DNA of 41,383 nt, taken from Neorhizobium tomejilense. GTDB lineage: Bacteria > Pseudomonadota > Alphaproteobacteria > Rhizobiales > Rhizobiaceae. The notes beneath the pieces were generated by a model. The model ran no database searches. It saw only the letters and a program-made list of their open reading frames with translations, and was not told where the DNA came from. Every line of letters starts with the position of its first letter. Position 1 is the first letter of the stretch. Shown piece after piece: positions 25,101 to 32,527 of the stretch. Made by a program: the position numbers and the translations under genes. The stretch is from assembly GCA_002968845.1 (NCBI GenBank), contig PVBG01000037.1, forward strand, positions 1-41,383, written 5' to 3'.

Positions 25101-25814
25101 TTGACTAAAACCATCATCACACTGAAGAAAGCCGATCTGACCCTGGGCAGCGCGGCGGCCTCGGTGCATGTGCTGAAGCAGATCGACCTCGAAATCCGCG
25201 CAGGCGAGGCCGTCGGCATCGTCGGGCCTTCGGGCTCCGGCAAGTCCACGCTCCTGATGGTGCTGGCCGGCCTCGAACGGCTCGACAGCGGCGAGATCGT
25301 CATCAACGGCGCTCCCCTTCACGCGCTTTCCGAAGACAGGCTTGCCGATTTCCGCGGCCGCAATATCGGCATCGTCTTCCAGTCCTTCCACCTGATCGCC
25401 AACATGACGGCGCTCGAAAACGTCGCCGTTCCGCTCGAACTCGCCAATGTCAGGGACGCCTTCGAGATCGCCAGGCAGGAACTGACCGCCGTCGGCCTCG
25501 GCGAGCGGCTGAGCCACTACCCCGGCCAGCTTTCCGGCGGCGAGCAGCAGCGCGTGGCGATCGCTCGCGCCCTTGCCCCCTCGCCCTCGGTGCTGATCGC
25601 CGACGAACCGACCGGCAATCTCGACACCGAGACCGGCCGGCAGATCGCCGACCTCTTATTTTCGAAACAGGCGGAGCGCGGCATGACCATGCTGCTCGTC
25701 ACCCATGACAATGCGCTTGCCGCCCGCTGCTCGCGCCAGATCCGCGTCCGTTCCGGCGAGATCGTCGGCGACAGCGAAAGCGCCCACGTGTCCGTCCAGG
25801 CGGCCTCCGCATGA
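25101..25814 (+). CDS. ABC transporter ATP-binding protein (YbbA/LolD-like)
   Basis: 237 residues. Walker A GPSGSGKST is at about residues 43-51, the signature LSGGEQQRVAIARAL at about 145-159, Walker B VLIADEPT at about 167-174, and the switch His in VTHD. The type is that of LolD, MacB and YbbA. The start is TTG 25101, with AGGA nine bases upstream; there is no earlier or nearby ATG. It overlaps the permease gene by four bases (ATGA), so the two form one transporter. Confidence 0.92.
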   Translation: MTKTIITLKKADLTLGSAAASVHVLKQIDLEIRAGEAVGIVGPSGSGKSTLLMVLAGLERLDSGEIVINGAPLHALSEDRLADFRGRNIGIVFQSFHLIANMTALENVAVPLELANVRDAFEIARQELTAVGLGERLSHYPGQLSGGEQQRVAIARALAPSPSVLIADEPTGNLDTETGRQIADLLFSKQAERGMTMLLVTHDNALAARCSRQIRVRSGEIVGDSESAHVSVQAASA

Positions 25815-28354
25815 GGCCGGCCTTACCGCGCCTCTCGATCTCCTTCCGCCTGGCGCTGCGCGAAATGCGCGGCGGCCTGGCCGGCTTCTACATCTTCCTC
25901 GCCTGTATCGCGCTCGGCACCGGGGCGATCGCAGCCGTCAATTCGGTATCGCGGGCCATCACCGGCGCTATCGCCTCCCAAGGCCAGGAAATCCTTGCCG
26001 GCGACATCCGTTTCGAACTGAACAACCGCGAAGCCACCGATCAGGAACGGGCCTTCCTCACCAGCCTCGGCAAAGTCTCCTTATCCACCAGCCTGCGTTC
26101 CATGGCCCGCAAGCCTGACGGTTCCGAGCAGGCGCTGGTCGAGGTCAAGGCGGTGGACGACGCCTACCCGCTCTACGGCAGTTTCGGCGCCGAACCTTCC
26201 GCACCGCTGCCCGACCTCCTTGGCAAGCAGGGAGAGACTTTTGGCGCACTGGCAGCCCCGCTTCTGCTGGAACGCCTCGGCCTCAAGGACGGCGACCAGC
26301 TTCTGCTCGGCAATGCCCGGCTGACATTGCGCGGCACGATCACTGCCGAGCCCGACGCGCTTTCCGACGGTTTCGGCTTTGCGCCGCGCCTGATCGTCAG
26401 CCGTGAGGCACTCGCGGCCTCCGGCCTGATCACCACCGGCAGCCTCGTCGAACATGCCTACAAGGTGCGGCTCGACGACCCGGCGATCCGCTCGACGCTC
26501 GCCGCCCGCGCCAATCGCGAGTTCCCGAGCGCCGGCTGGTCGGTCCGCACCAGCGACCGGGCCGCCCCCTCGCTCACCGAAAACGTCGACCGCTTCTCGC
26601 AATTCCTGACGCTGGTTGGCCTGACGGCACTGATCGTCGGCGGGGTCGGCGTCGCCAATGCGGTGCGTGCCTTCCTCGATGCCAAGCGCACTACCATCGC
26701 CACCTTCAAATGCCTGGGCGCGCCGGCCTCAGTCGTGACGATGATCTATCTCATCCAGATCATGCTGCTGGCGGTGATCGGCATCGTGATCGGCCTCGTC
26801 ATCGGCGCGGTTTCGCCCTTCGTGGCGCTGCAGTTCCTCGAAGGCGTGCTTCCGGTTCCGAAGGAAGTCACCTTCTATCCCTCGGCGCTGGCGCTTGCCG
26901 CGCTGTTCGGCATCCTGATCACCTTCGCCTTCGCGGTTCTGCCGCTCGGCCATGCCCGCGAAGTTCCGGCAACCGCCCTCTTTCGCGAACAGAGCTTCGA
27001 CAATACCCGCCTCCCCTCCTGGCCCTATCTTCTGGCCGCCGGCCTGGCGCTTGCGGCCCTGGCGGCACTGGCGATCGTCTCTGCGGAAGAGCGCTTCATC
27101 GCCTCCGTTTTCCTCGCCGCCGTCGCCGGTGCCTTCGTGCTCTTGCGCCTCGTGGCAGCCCTGATCGCCGCACTTGCCAAAAGAAGCCCGCGGGTGAATT
27201 CGCCGGCGCTGCGGCTGGCGATCGGCAATATCCACCGTCCCGGCGCACTGACGCCGTCGGTCGTGCTGTCGCTCGGCCTCGGCCTTGCGCTCCTCGTGAC
27301 GCTCGCCCTGATCGACGGCAACATGCGCCGCCAGCTGACCGGCAGCATCGCCCAGCAGGCGCCGAATTTCTTTTTCGTCGACATCCAGGGGCCGGAGCGC
27401 GAGGGTTTCGTCAACATCCTGAAACAACAGGCGCCGGAAGGTGCTATCACCCAGGTGCCGATGCTGCGCGGAAGAATTCTCGCCTTCAACGGCCAGGACG
27501 TGACCCAGATGAACGTGCCGCCCGCCGGCCGCTGGGTGTTGCGCGGCGACCGCGGCATCACCTACGAGGAGAAACTTCCTTCCAACTCCGCGCTGACGGC
27601 GGGACAATGGTGGTCCGCCGACTATACCGGCGAACCGCTGGTCTCCTTCTCGGCGGAAGAGGCCGGCGAACTCGGCCTGAAGATCGGCGACACCGTCACC
27701 GTCAACGTGCTCGGCCGCAATATCACCGCCCGCATCGCCAATTTCCGCAAGGTTCAGTGGGAATCGCTGTCGATCAACTTCGTGATGATCTTCTCTCCCG
27801 ACACCTTCCGCGGCGCGCCGCATGCCTGGCTCGCGACGCTCAGCGATCCCAAGGCCACCGCCCAGCAGGAAGCTTCGATCCTGCGTGCGGTCACCAACGC
27901 CTATCCGACCATCACCAGCGTCCGGGTCAAGGACGCGATCGATATCGTTGACCAGCTCGTCGGCCAGCTCGCGGCCGCGATCCGGGCTGCGGCGGCCGTT
28001 GCGCTGATCGCCTCCGTGCTAGTGCTTGCCGGTGCGCTGGCGGCCGGCAACCGCGCACGCACCCATGATGCCGTCATTCTGAAGACGCTCGGCGGCACGC
28101 GCAGCATGCTGATGCGCGCCTTCAGCTACGAATACATGATCCTCGGAACGGCGACGGCGCTCTTCGCGCTTCTCGCCGGCGGCCTCTCCGCATGGTTCGT
28201 GGTCAGCCGGATCATGCGGCTCCAGTCGGTCTTCCTGCCCGACATTGCAGTGCTGACGCTCGCCGTTTCTCTGGTTTTGACCGTCGGAATTGGCCTCGCC
28301 GGCACATGGCGCATATTAGGGCAGAAGGCCGCGCCGGTGCTGCGCGAGCTCTAA
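25811..28354 (+). CDS. ABC transporter permease (YbbP/FtsX-like, MacB-type)
   Basis: 847 residues, containing two FtsX-type units. An N-terminal membrane segment is followed by a periplasmic domain (about residues 45-250), membrane segments around 265-440, a second periplasmic domain (about 510-700), and a final trio of segments at about 720-840. E. coli YbbP has the same layout. Substrate unknown; mechanotransmission or lipid/lipoprotein handling is typical of type VII ABC systems. It is coupled to the ATPase gene by ATGA. Confidence 0.9.
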   Translation: MRPALPRLSISFRLALREMRGGLAGFYIFLACIALGTGAIAAVNSVSRAITGAIASQGQEILAGDIRFELNNREATDQERAFLTSLGKVSLSTSLRSMARKPDGSEQALVEVKAVDDAYPLYGSFGAEPSAPLPDLLGKQGETFGALAAPLLLERLGLKDGDQLLLGNARLTLRGTITAEPDALSDGFGFAPRLIVSREALAASGLITTGSLVEHAYKVRLDDPAIRSTLAARANREFPSAGWSVRTSDRAAPSLTENVDRFSQFLTLVGLTALIVGGVGVANAVRAFLDAKRTTIATFKCLGAPASVVTMIYLIQIMLLAVIGIVIGLVIGAVSPFVALQFLEGVLPVPKEVTFYPSALALAALFGILITFAFAVLPLGHAREVPATALFREQSFDNTRLPSWPYLLAAGLALAALAALAIVSAEERFIASVFLAAVAGAFVLLRLVAALIAALAKRSPRVNSPALRLAIGNIHRPGALTPSVVLSLGLGLALLVTLALIDGNMRRQLTGSIAQQAPNFFFVDIQGPEREGFVNILKQQAPEGAITQVPMLRGRILAFNGQDVTQMNVPPAGRWVLRGDRGITYEEKLPSNSALTAGQWWSADYTGEPLVSFSAEEAGELGLKIGDTVTVNVLGRNITARIANFRKVQWESLSINFVMIFSPDTFRGAPHAWLATLSDPKATAQQEASILRAVTNAYPTITSVRVKDAIDIVDQLVGQLAAAIRAAAAVALIASVLVLAGALAAGNRARTHDAVILKTLGGTRSMLMRAFSYEYMILGTATALFALLAGGLSAWFVVSRIMRLQSVFLPDIAVLTLAVSLVLTVGIGLAGTWRILGQKAAPVLREL

Positions 28355-28463
28355 TTCGACCACAGGTAGTATTTCCCGTTAACTCTCTGATCAAATTCCC
28401 GTCAGAGCGTCCCATAGGTTGCTAAAGAGCCCCGATAGCTTGCGTTTTTCGCTTGTCACACCT

Positions 28464-28492
28464 CTTGTATGTGAAACGATCTCGCATCATAT
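28464..28492 (+). promoter_or_regulatory. Probable promoter of the Bax inhibitor-1 family gene
   Basis: CTTGTA, a 17-base spacer and TCATAT fit the rhizobial housekeeping pattern CTTGAC-N17-CTATAT. It would give a leader of about 90 bases before ATG 28589. Confidence 0.4.
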
Positions 28493-28588
28493 TTATGCTC
28501 AGGCTTGCTGGAGCTCCGCAGCGGCGCCTGGGTCCGTAAAAAAGGGGGCCCGACACCGTGAATAATTCCGGAGCTTAAAGAGGAAACA

Positions 28589-29371
28589 ATGGCTGACTTT
28601 AACAACTACCAGACCCGGGCGGCGCAGGGTCGCGCCCAGTCCGGCGCGATGATCGATGAAGGCCTGCGCGCCTACATGCTCAAGGTCTACAACCTGATGG
28701 CTGTCGGCTTGGCTATCACCGGTATCGCCGCCTATGGTATTTCGGCCCTCGCAACGACGACGGATGCAGCTGCAGCTGTCGCCCGGCTTCCGAACGGCAT
28801 CCTGCTGACCAGCCTCGGCGCTGCGATCTACGGTTCGCCGCTTCGCTGGGTCGTCATGCTCGCGCCGCTCGCGGTGGTGTTCTTCCTGAGCTTCCGCGTT
28901 CATAAGATGAGCGTCGGCGCGGCACAGGCCACTTTCTGGGGCTACGCGGCCCTGATGGGTCTTTCGCTGTCGTCGATTTTCCTCATCTACACGTCGCAAA
29001 GCATCGTGCAGACCTTCTTCATCACGGCTGCCTCCTTCGGCGCCCTGTCGCTTTACGGCTACACGACGAAGAGAAGCCTGTCGGGCATGGGCTCGTTCCT
29101 GATCATGGGCCTGTTCGGCCTGATCATCGCCTCGATCGTCAACATCTTCCTGGCGTCTTCCGCACTCGGCTTCGCCATCTCCGCGATCGGCGTGCTGATC
29201 TTCGCAGGCCTCACCGCCTACGATACGCAGAAGATCAAGGAAATGTACTTTGACGGCGACGACGTCGCGGTTGCTGGCCGCAAGGCCATCATGGGCGCTC
29301 TGACCCTCTACCTCGACTTCATCAACCTCTTCACGTTCCTCCTCCAGTTCCTGGGCAACCGGAACAACTGA
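28589..29371 (+). CDS. Bax inhibitor-1/YccA family membrane protein
   Basis: 260 residues with seven predicted membrane segments after a polar N-terminal 30 residues. The sequence fits the bacterial BI-1 family (YbhL/BsYetJ group), which forms pH-sensitive calcium leak channels in the cases studied; conserved acidic residues near the C-terminal end (LTAYDTQKIKEMY) are the usual ones. AGAGGAAA directly before the ATG is a strong ribosome site. It has its own promoter and terminator, so it is a single-gene unit. Confidence 0.93.
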   Translation: MADFNNYQTRAAQGRAQSGAMIDEGLRAYMLKVYNLMAVGLAITGIAAYGISALATTTDAAAAVARLPNGILLTSLGAAIYGSPLRWVVMLAPLAVVFFLSFRVHKMSVGAAQATFWGYAALMGLSLSSIFLIYTSQSIVQTFFITAASFGALSLYGYTTKRSLSGMGSFLIMGLFGLIIASIVNIFLASSALGFAISAIGVLIFAGLTAYDTQKIKEMYFDGDDVAVAGRKAIMGALTLYLDFINLFTFLLQFLGNRNN

Positions 29372-29391
29372 TCTCGAGGAATTCGAATAGG

Positions 29392-29420
29392 AAAAGGCGG
29401 CCTCCGGGCCGCCTTTTTTA
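29392..29420 (+). terminator. Rho-independent terminator of the Bax inhibitor-1 family gene
   Basis: AAAGGCGGCC-TCC-GGGCCGCCTTT followed by TTTT, 21 bases past the stop codon. Confidence 0.85.
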
Positions 29421-29480
29421 TTGCCCGGCCTCGCGCCTCGGCATAGGCTTGGCGATCCCTTTCAACGGCCTGAAATCTCA

Positions 29481-30038
29481 ATGACATTCCATCTCCGCGA
29501 CGCCTCCCCCGCCGATCTTCCCGCCATCACCGAGATCTATCGCGACAGCGTGCTGAACGGCACCGCAAGCTATGAGATCCTGGCCCCCGATCAGGCGGAG
29601 ATGAAGGCCCGCTTCGAGGCGATCCGGGTCAAGGGTTACCCCTATATCGCAGCGGAACAGGAAGATGGCACCCTGCTCGGTTATGCCTACGCCTCGGCCT
29701 TCCGGACCCGTCCCGCCTATCGCTGGCTGGTCGAAGACTCGATCTACCTGGCGCCGGAAGCGCGCGGCAAGGGCGTCGGAAAGGCGCTGCTCAAGGAACT
29801 GCTGGTGCGCTGCGAGGCGCTCGGTTTCCGCCAGATGGTCGCCGTGATCGGCGGTGCAAGCCCCGCCTCCGTGGCGCTCCATCGCGGCCTCGGCTTCGAA
29901 CTGACGGGCACCCTGAAGGGCACCGGCTTCAAGCACGGAAAGTGGCAGGATACGGTGCTGATGCAGGTCTCGCTCGGCGAAGGCAATGAAACCGATCCGG
30001 ATCCCGGCGTCTATCCCGGCTCGCTGTTTACCGAATAG
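29481..30038 (+). CDS. GNAT acetyltransferase, phosphinothricin acetyltransferase-like
   Basis: 185 residues. The N terminus HLRDASPADLPAITEIYRDSV, the VLNGTASYE segment and motif A (LAPEARGKGVGKALL, about residues 91-105) fit the Pat/Bar/YncA group. Characterised relatives acetylate phosphinothricin or methionine sulfoximine and sulfone; the natural substrate is unknown here. I chose ATG 29481, where family sequence starts; the frame is open back to 29421 through the terminator of the preceding gene. Confidence 0.88.
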   Translation: MTFHLRDASPADLPAITEIYRDSVLNGTASYEILAPDQAEMKARFEAIRVKGYPYIAAEQEDGTLLGYAYASAFRTRPAYRWLVEDSIYLAPEARGKGVGKALLKELLVRCEALGFRQMVAVIGGASPASVALHRGLGFELTGTLKGTGFKHGKWQDTVLMQVSLGEGNETDPDPGVYPGSLFTE

Positions 30039-30047
30039 GGCGCCGCC

Positions 30048-30437
30048 TCAGTCGATCAGCTTCAGCACCTTGTCGAACACCTTGAGCACCTGCGGCAGCT
30101 CATGACCGCGCTTCATGATCATGCCATGGGTGTTCATCACGGAGTAGGCGCCCTGCTTGCCGGCGAGCTTCGGGTTCTTCTCGATTCGGAAGAGCGGGCT
30201 TTCGCCAGAGCGTTTGAAGACGGAGAATACGGCCCGGTCCTTGAGGTGGTCGATCGCGTAGTCCTTCCACTCTCCCTCGCCGACCATTCGGCCGTAGATC
30301 CTCAAGATCGCATCGAGTTCACGCCGGTGGAAGGTGACCGGTGCGGGATCGCGGTTCTGCCGATATTCACTGAGATCGACGACAACGGCTGCGTCCCGGG
30401 GTCTCTGGCTCCCCGGCAAATCCGGCTGATCTGTCAT
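30048..30437 (-). CDS. DUF2794 family protein
   Basis: 129 residues, soluble. The sequence FHRRELDAILRIYGRMVGEGEWKDYAIDHL (in two parts here: FHRRELDAILRIYGRMV and GEWKDYAIDHL) and FRIEKNPKL are typical of DUF2794, a family restricted to alphaproteobacteria with no known function. GGGAG lies five bases before ATG 30437, which decides the start against an in-frame TTG at 30449. It converges on the acetyltransferase gene nine bases away. Confidence 0.88.
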   Translation of the reverse strand: MTDQPDLPGSQRPRDAAVVVDLSEYRQNRDPAPVTFHRRELDAILRIYGRMVGEGEWKDYAIDHLKDRAVFSVFKRSGESPLFRIEKNPKLAGKQGAYSVMNTHGMIMKRGHELPQVLKVFDKVLKLID

Positions 30438-30592
30438 CAAGACTCCCAAATCGTCATGTCAGAGTTGTGACAGTGTGCCCGAGAGGCCGTAAAAATCAAC
30501 CCCGGCAATCCTGCGGGAAACGAACCGCACGATTTTATTCTTGCCCCATTTCGAACAAAAGAGTGCCCGATTTCGAAGCGAGATTGGCATCG

Positions 30593-30686
30593 TTGGTTGG
30601 CGCCGTTTTCAGCGCCATATGGCCCGGTCTGGTGCATTGACCCTTACCCCCAGCCCCCCAATGTTATTGGATCGGGCCGCCAACAA
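30593..30686. repeat. Nested palindromic intergenic segment
   Basis: Outer arms TTGGTTGGCG (30593) and CGCCAACAA (30678) enclose inner arms GGCCCG (30621) and CGGGCC (30673) and a perfect CCAAT-GTT-ATTGG hairpin (30658-30670). A competing hairpin GGCGC/GCGCC spans 30599-30616. It fills the gap between the DUF1223 stop (30730) and the DUF2794 start (30437), both on the minus strand. It could be an intergenic repeat element or a structured transcript. Confidence 0.35.
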
Positions 30687-30729
30687 CAGTTTCACGCACA
30701 ATACGGCAGGCCAGAGACCGCACGCGCGG

Positions 30730-31479
30730 TCAGTATTTTTTACGGCCTGCCATCAGCACGGTGGCGCCAAGAATTGCCGCTGGCTCGCCGCCTTGGCCGG
30801 AAGTCTGCAGCAAGATCGCGCAACCATCCTTCTTCGACTTCCCCATCAGCTTGCCGGGCAGGGTCAGCTTCATGCTCTGGCCGTTCCAGGTGCCGACCGA
30901 CTGCACGTCGTAGACGGCGTGCCAATATTCCATCGTCTTGCCGCTGTTTTCACCCTTGGTGACATCCACCAGCTGGCGTTTCGTGAAATAGGCGACGACG
31001 ACGTCCGCCTGCCCCTTGCCATCGCCGATTTCGATCTCGATTTCGTCGCCACGCATCGCCGCGGTGACCGGGACGTCGAGCCCCTTGCCCGTTTGGCCGA
31101 GTGCCTTCACCTTGTCGTTGATGATCGTGAGGTCGGTGCCCTTGACGTGATCGCGGCCGTTGATGACGGCCTGCGGCGTGTAGACGCCGCTCCGCCCCAG
31201 CGTCTTGGCATAGCCGTATTGCCGCTCGGTATTTTCCCTGGAGCTCAGCGTATCGGTCCAGCCGAGATAGTTCCAGTAATCGACGTGGTAGGAAAGTACG
31301 ACCATGTCTCCCTGCGCCACCAACTCACCCAAAGCGGCGTCGGCCGGCGGGCAGGAGGAGCAGCCTTGGGAGGTAAAAAGTTCGATCACGCCCTTCGGCG
31401 CCCTGACCTCTCCTGCAAATGCAGTGCCCGCATAAAACAGGCCCGCAACAAGGAGTACGGAGCGAAAACGAAAGGGCAT
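30730..31479 (-). CDS. DUF1223 thioredoxin-like secreted protein
   Basis: 249 residues with a signal peptide (about residues 1-22, ending GTAFAG). The mature protein begins VIELFTSQGCSSCPPADAAL (about residues 30-49), in which CSSC is a thioredoxin-like CxxC active site characteristic of DUF1223. The C-terminal two-thirds is beta-rich. It is probably a periplasmic redox or metal-related protein; no substrate is known. The gene stands between DUF2794 and TauE genes on the same strand with about 200-290 bases on each side. Confidence 0.9.
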   Translation of the reverse strand: MPFRFRSVLLVAGLFYAGTAFAGEVRAPKGVIELFTSQGCSSCPPADAALGELVAQGDMVVLSYHVDYWNYLGWTDTLSSRENTERQYGYAKTLGRSGVYTPQAVINGRDHVKGTDLTIINDKVKALGQTGKGLDVPVTAAMRGDEIEIEIGDGKGQADVVVAYFTKRQLVDVTKGENSGKTMEYWHAVYDVQSVGTWNGQSMKLTLPGKLMGKSKKDGCAILLQTSGQGGEPAAILGATVLMAGRKKY

Positions 31480-31674
31480 GGGTGGCAGACCTTTTTATCA
31501 GGGTAACTGTTATCCACGATTGCTCGCGGCGATCAAGGGCCTAACGCACGGGATGGCGGAAAGTAACCACCGGGCGCCCTCAAGAGAAAGTCACGAAGGG
31601 GTGAAGACCGGATATTTGATCGGTTTCCGAATGCGTTTCGTCGGGTGCCAAACTTGGCGAAAAACGCGCCGAGG

Positions 31675-32418
31675 TCAAATCAGTTTGAGCAGGCCTTGAG
31701 TAAAATAAACGGCACCCACGCCGGTGACGATCCAGCGCGTCCAGGCGCGGAAATTCTGGTCGGTCATCTTCTGCAATATGTCGTTGCCGGCCCGCGCCCC
31801 GAGGATCGCGATCGGCGCCGCGACCAGCACCGCAATCCATTCGGTGGTCGGCAGTTCCGAGGCCGCATTCCAGTAGAACACCACCTTCGTGGCATGCGAG
31901 GCCACCTGTACGGCCGCCTTGGTGGCGATCACCTTGCGACGGTCCATCGTCGTGCGGATGAAGAAGATATCGATCGTCGGCCCCGATACGCCGACGCCGA
32001 CCGTCAACGCGCCGGCGATCAGTCCGCAGGCCAGTGCATGTAGCGGCTTCGAGGCGTCGAGCCGCAGCTTCGATACCGGCATCCAGACCAGGATCGGCAT
32101 CAGCCCGATAGCGATCGACACGACGATCAGGTCCGGCTGATAGTCGACGATCAGCAGGATGATGCTCGAGATGACCAGACCCAGGCCCAGGATGCCGAGA
32201 ATGCAGTAGTCGATATAGGCGCGCGAGAACCAGGCACGCGACCCGTTCGAGACCATCTGGATGACGCCATGAATGGCGATCGCGGTACTGACGGGAAAGA
32301 GGAAAAGCAGCACCCAGAGCAGGATCAGCCCGCCCGCCATGCCGAAAATTCCCGAAAGCAGCGATGTCAGGAAAACGGTGACGGCCATTCCGATGAGGAT
32401 GACGACGGTCAAGGGCAC
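31675..32418 (-). CDS. TauE/SafE family sulfite exporter-like membrane protein
   Basis: 247 residues with about eight membrane segments arranged as two similar halves. The N-terminal LLSGIFGMAGGLILLWVLLF carries the GxxGxGGG-type motif of TauE/SafE, and the second half has GLIAGALTVGVGVSGPTIDI. Members move sulfite, sulfoacetate or other organosulfonates, and some are linked with metal or sulfur metabolism; the substrate is unknown here. It lies downstream of acnA on the same strand, after a terminator that separates them only if TauE is read through; in fact TauE is transcribed after acnA's terminator. Confidence 0.86.
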   Translation of the reverse strand: MPLTVVILIGMAVTVFLTSLLSGIFGMAGGLILLWVLLFLFPVSTAIAIHGVIQMVSNGSRAWFSRAYIDYCILGILGLGLVISSIILLIVDYQPDLIVVSIAIGLMPILVWMPVSKLRLDASKPLHALACGLIAGALTVGVGVSGPTIDIFFIRTTMDRRKVIATKAAVQVASHATKVVFYWNAASELPTTEWIAVLVAAPIAILGARAGNDILQKMTDQNFRAWTRWIVTGVGAVYFTQGLLKLI

Positions 32419-32483
32419 GGGACCTTGGGGGGGGACGATGTCACGCTAGGGACAAGCGTACGGACATCGAATATCGGGAGCAA

Positions 32484-32511
32484 ATCCGCCGGAGGTTTCG
32501 CTCCGGCGGAT
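32484..32511 (-). terminator. Terminator-like hairpin behind acnA
   Basis: A perfect 11-base stem (ATCCGCCGGAG/CTCCGGCGGAT, loop of six) lies 17 bases beyond the acnA stop. On the minus strand it is followed only by TT and TGC, so termination may be partial. Confidence 0.55.
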
Positions 32512-32527
32512 AATTGGCTGTTGTCGC

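Noticed and set aside
30713..30742. A terminator behind DUF1223 (GACCGC/GCGGTC followed by TTTTTT)
   Set aside because: The T run follows the hairpin only on the plus strand, where no gene precedes it; on the minus strand it lacks a T run.
30541..31506. A 321-codon plus-strand frame opposite DUF1223
   Set aside because: Antisense to a gene with a clear signal peptide and CSSC motif; no evidence of its own.
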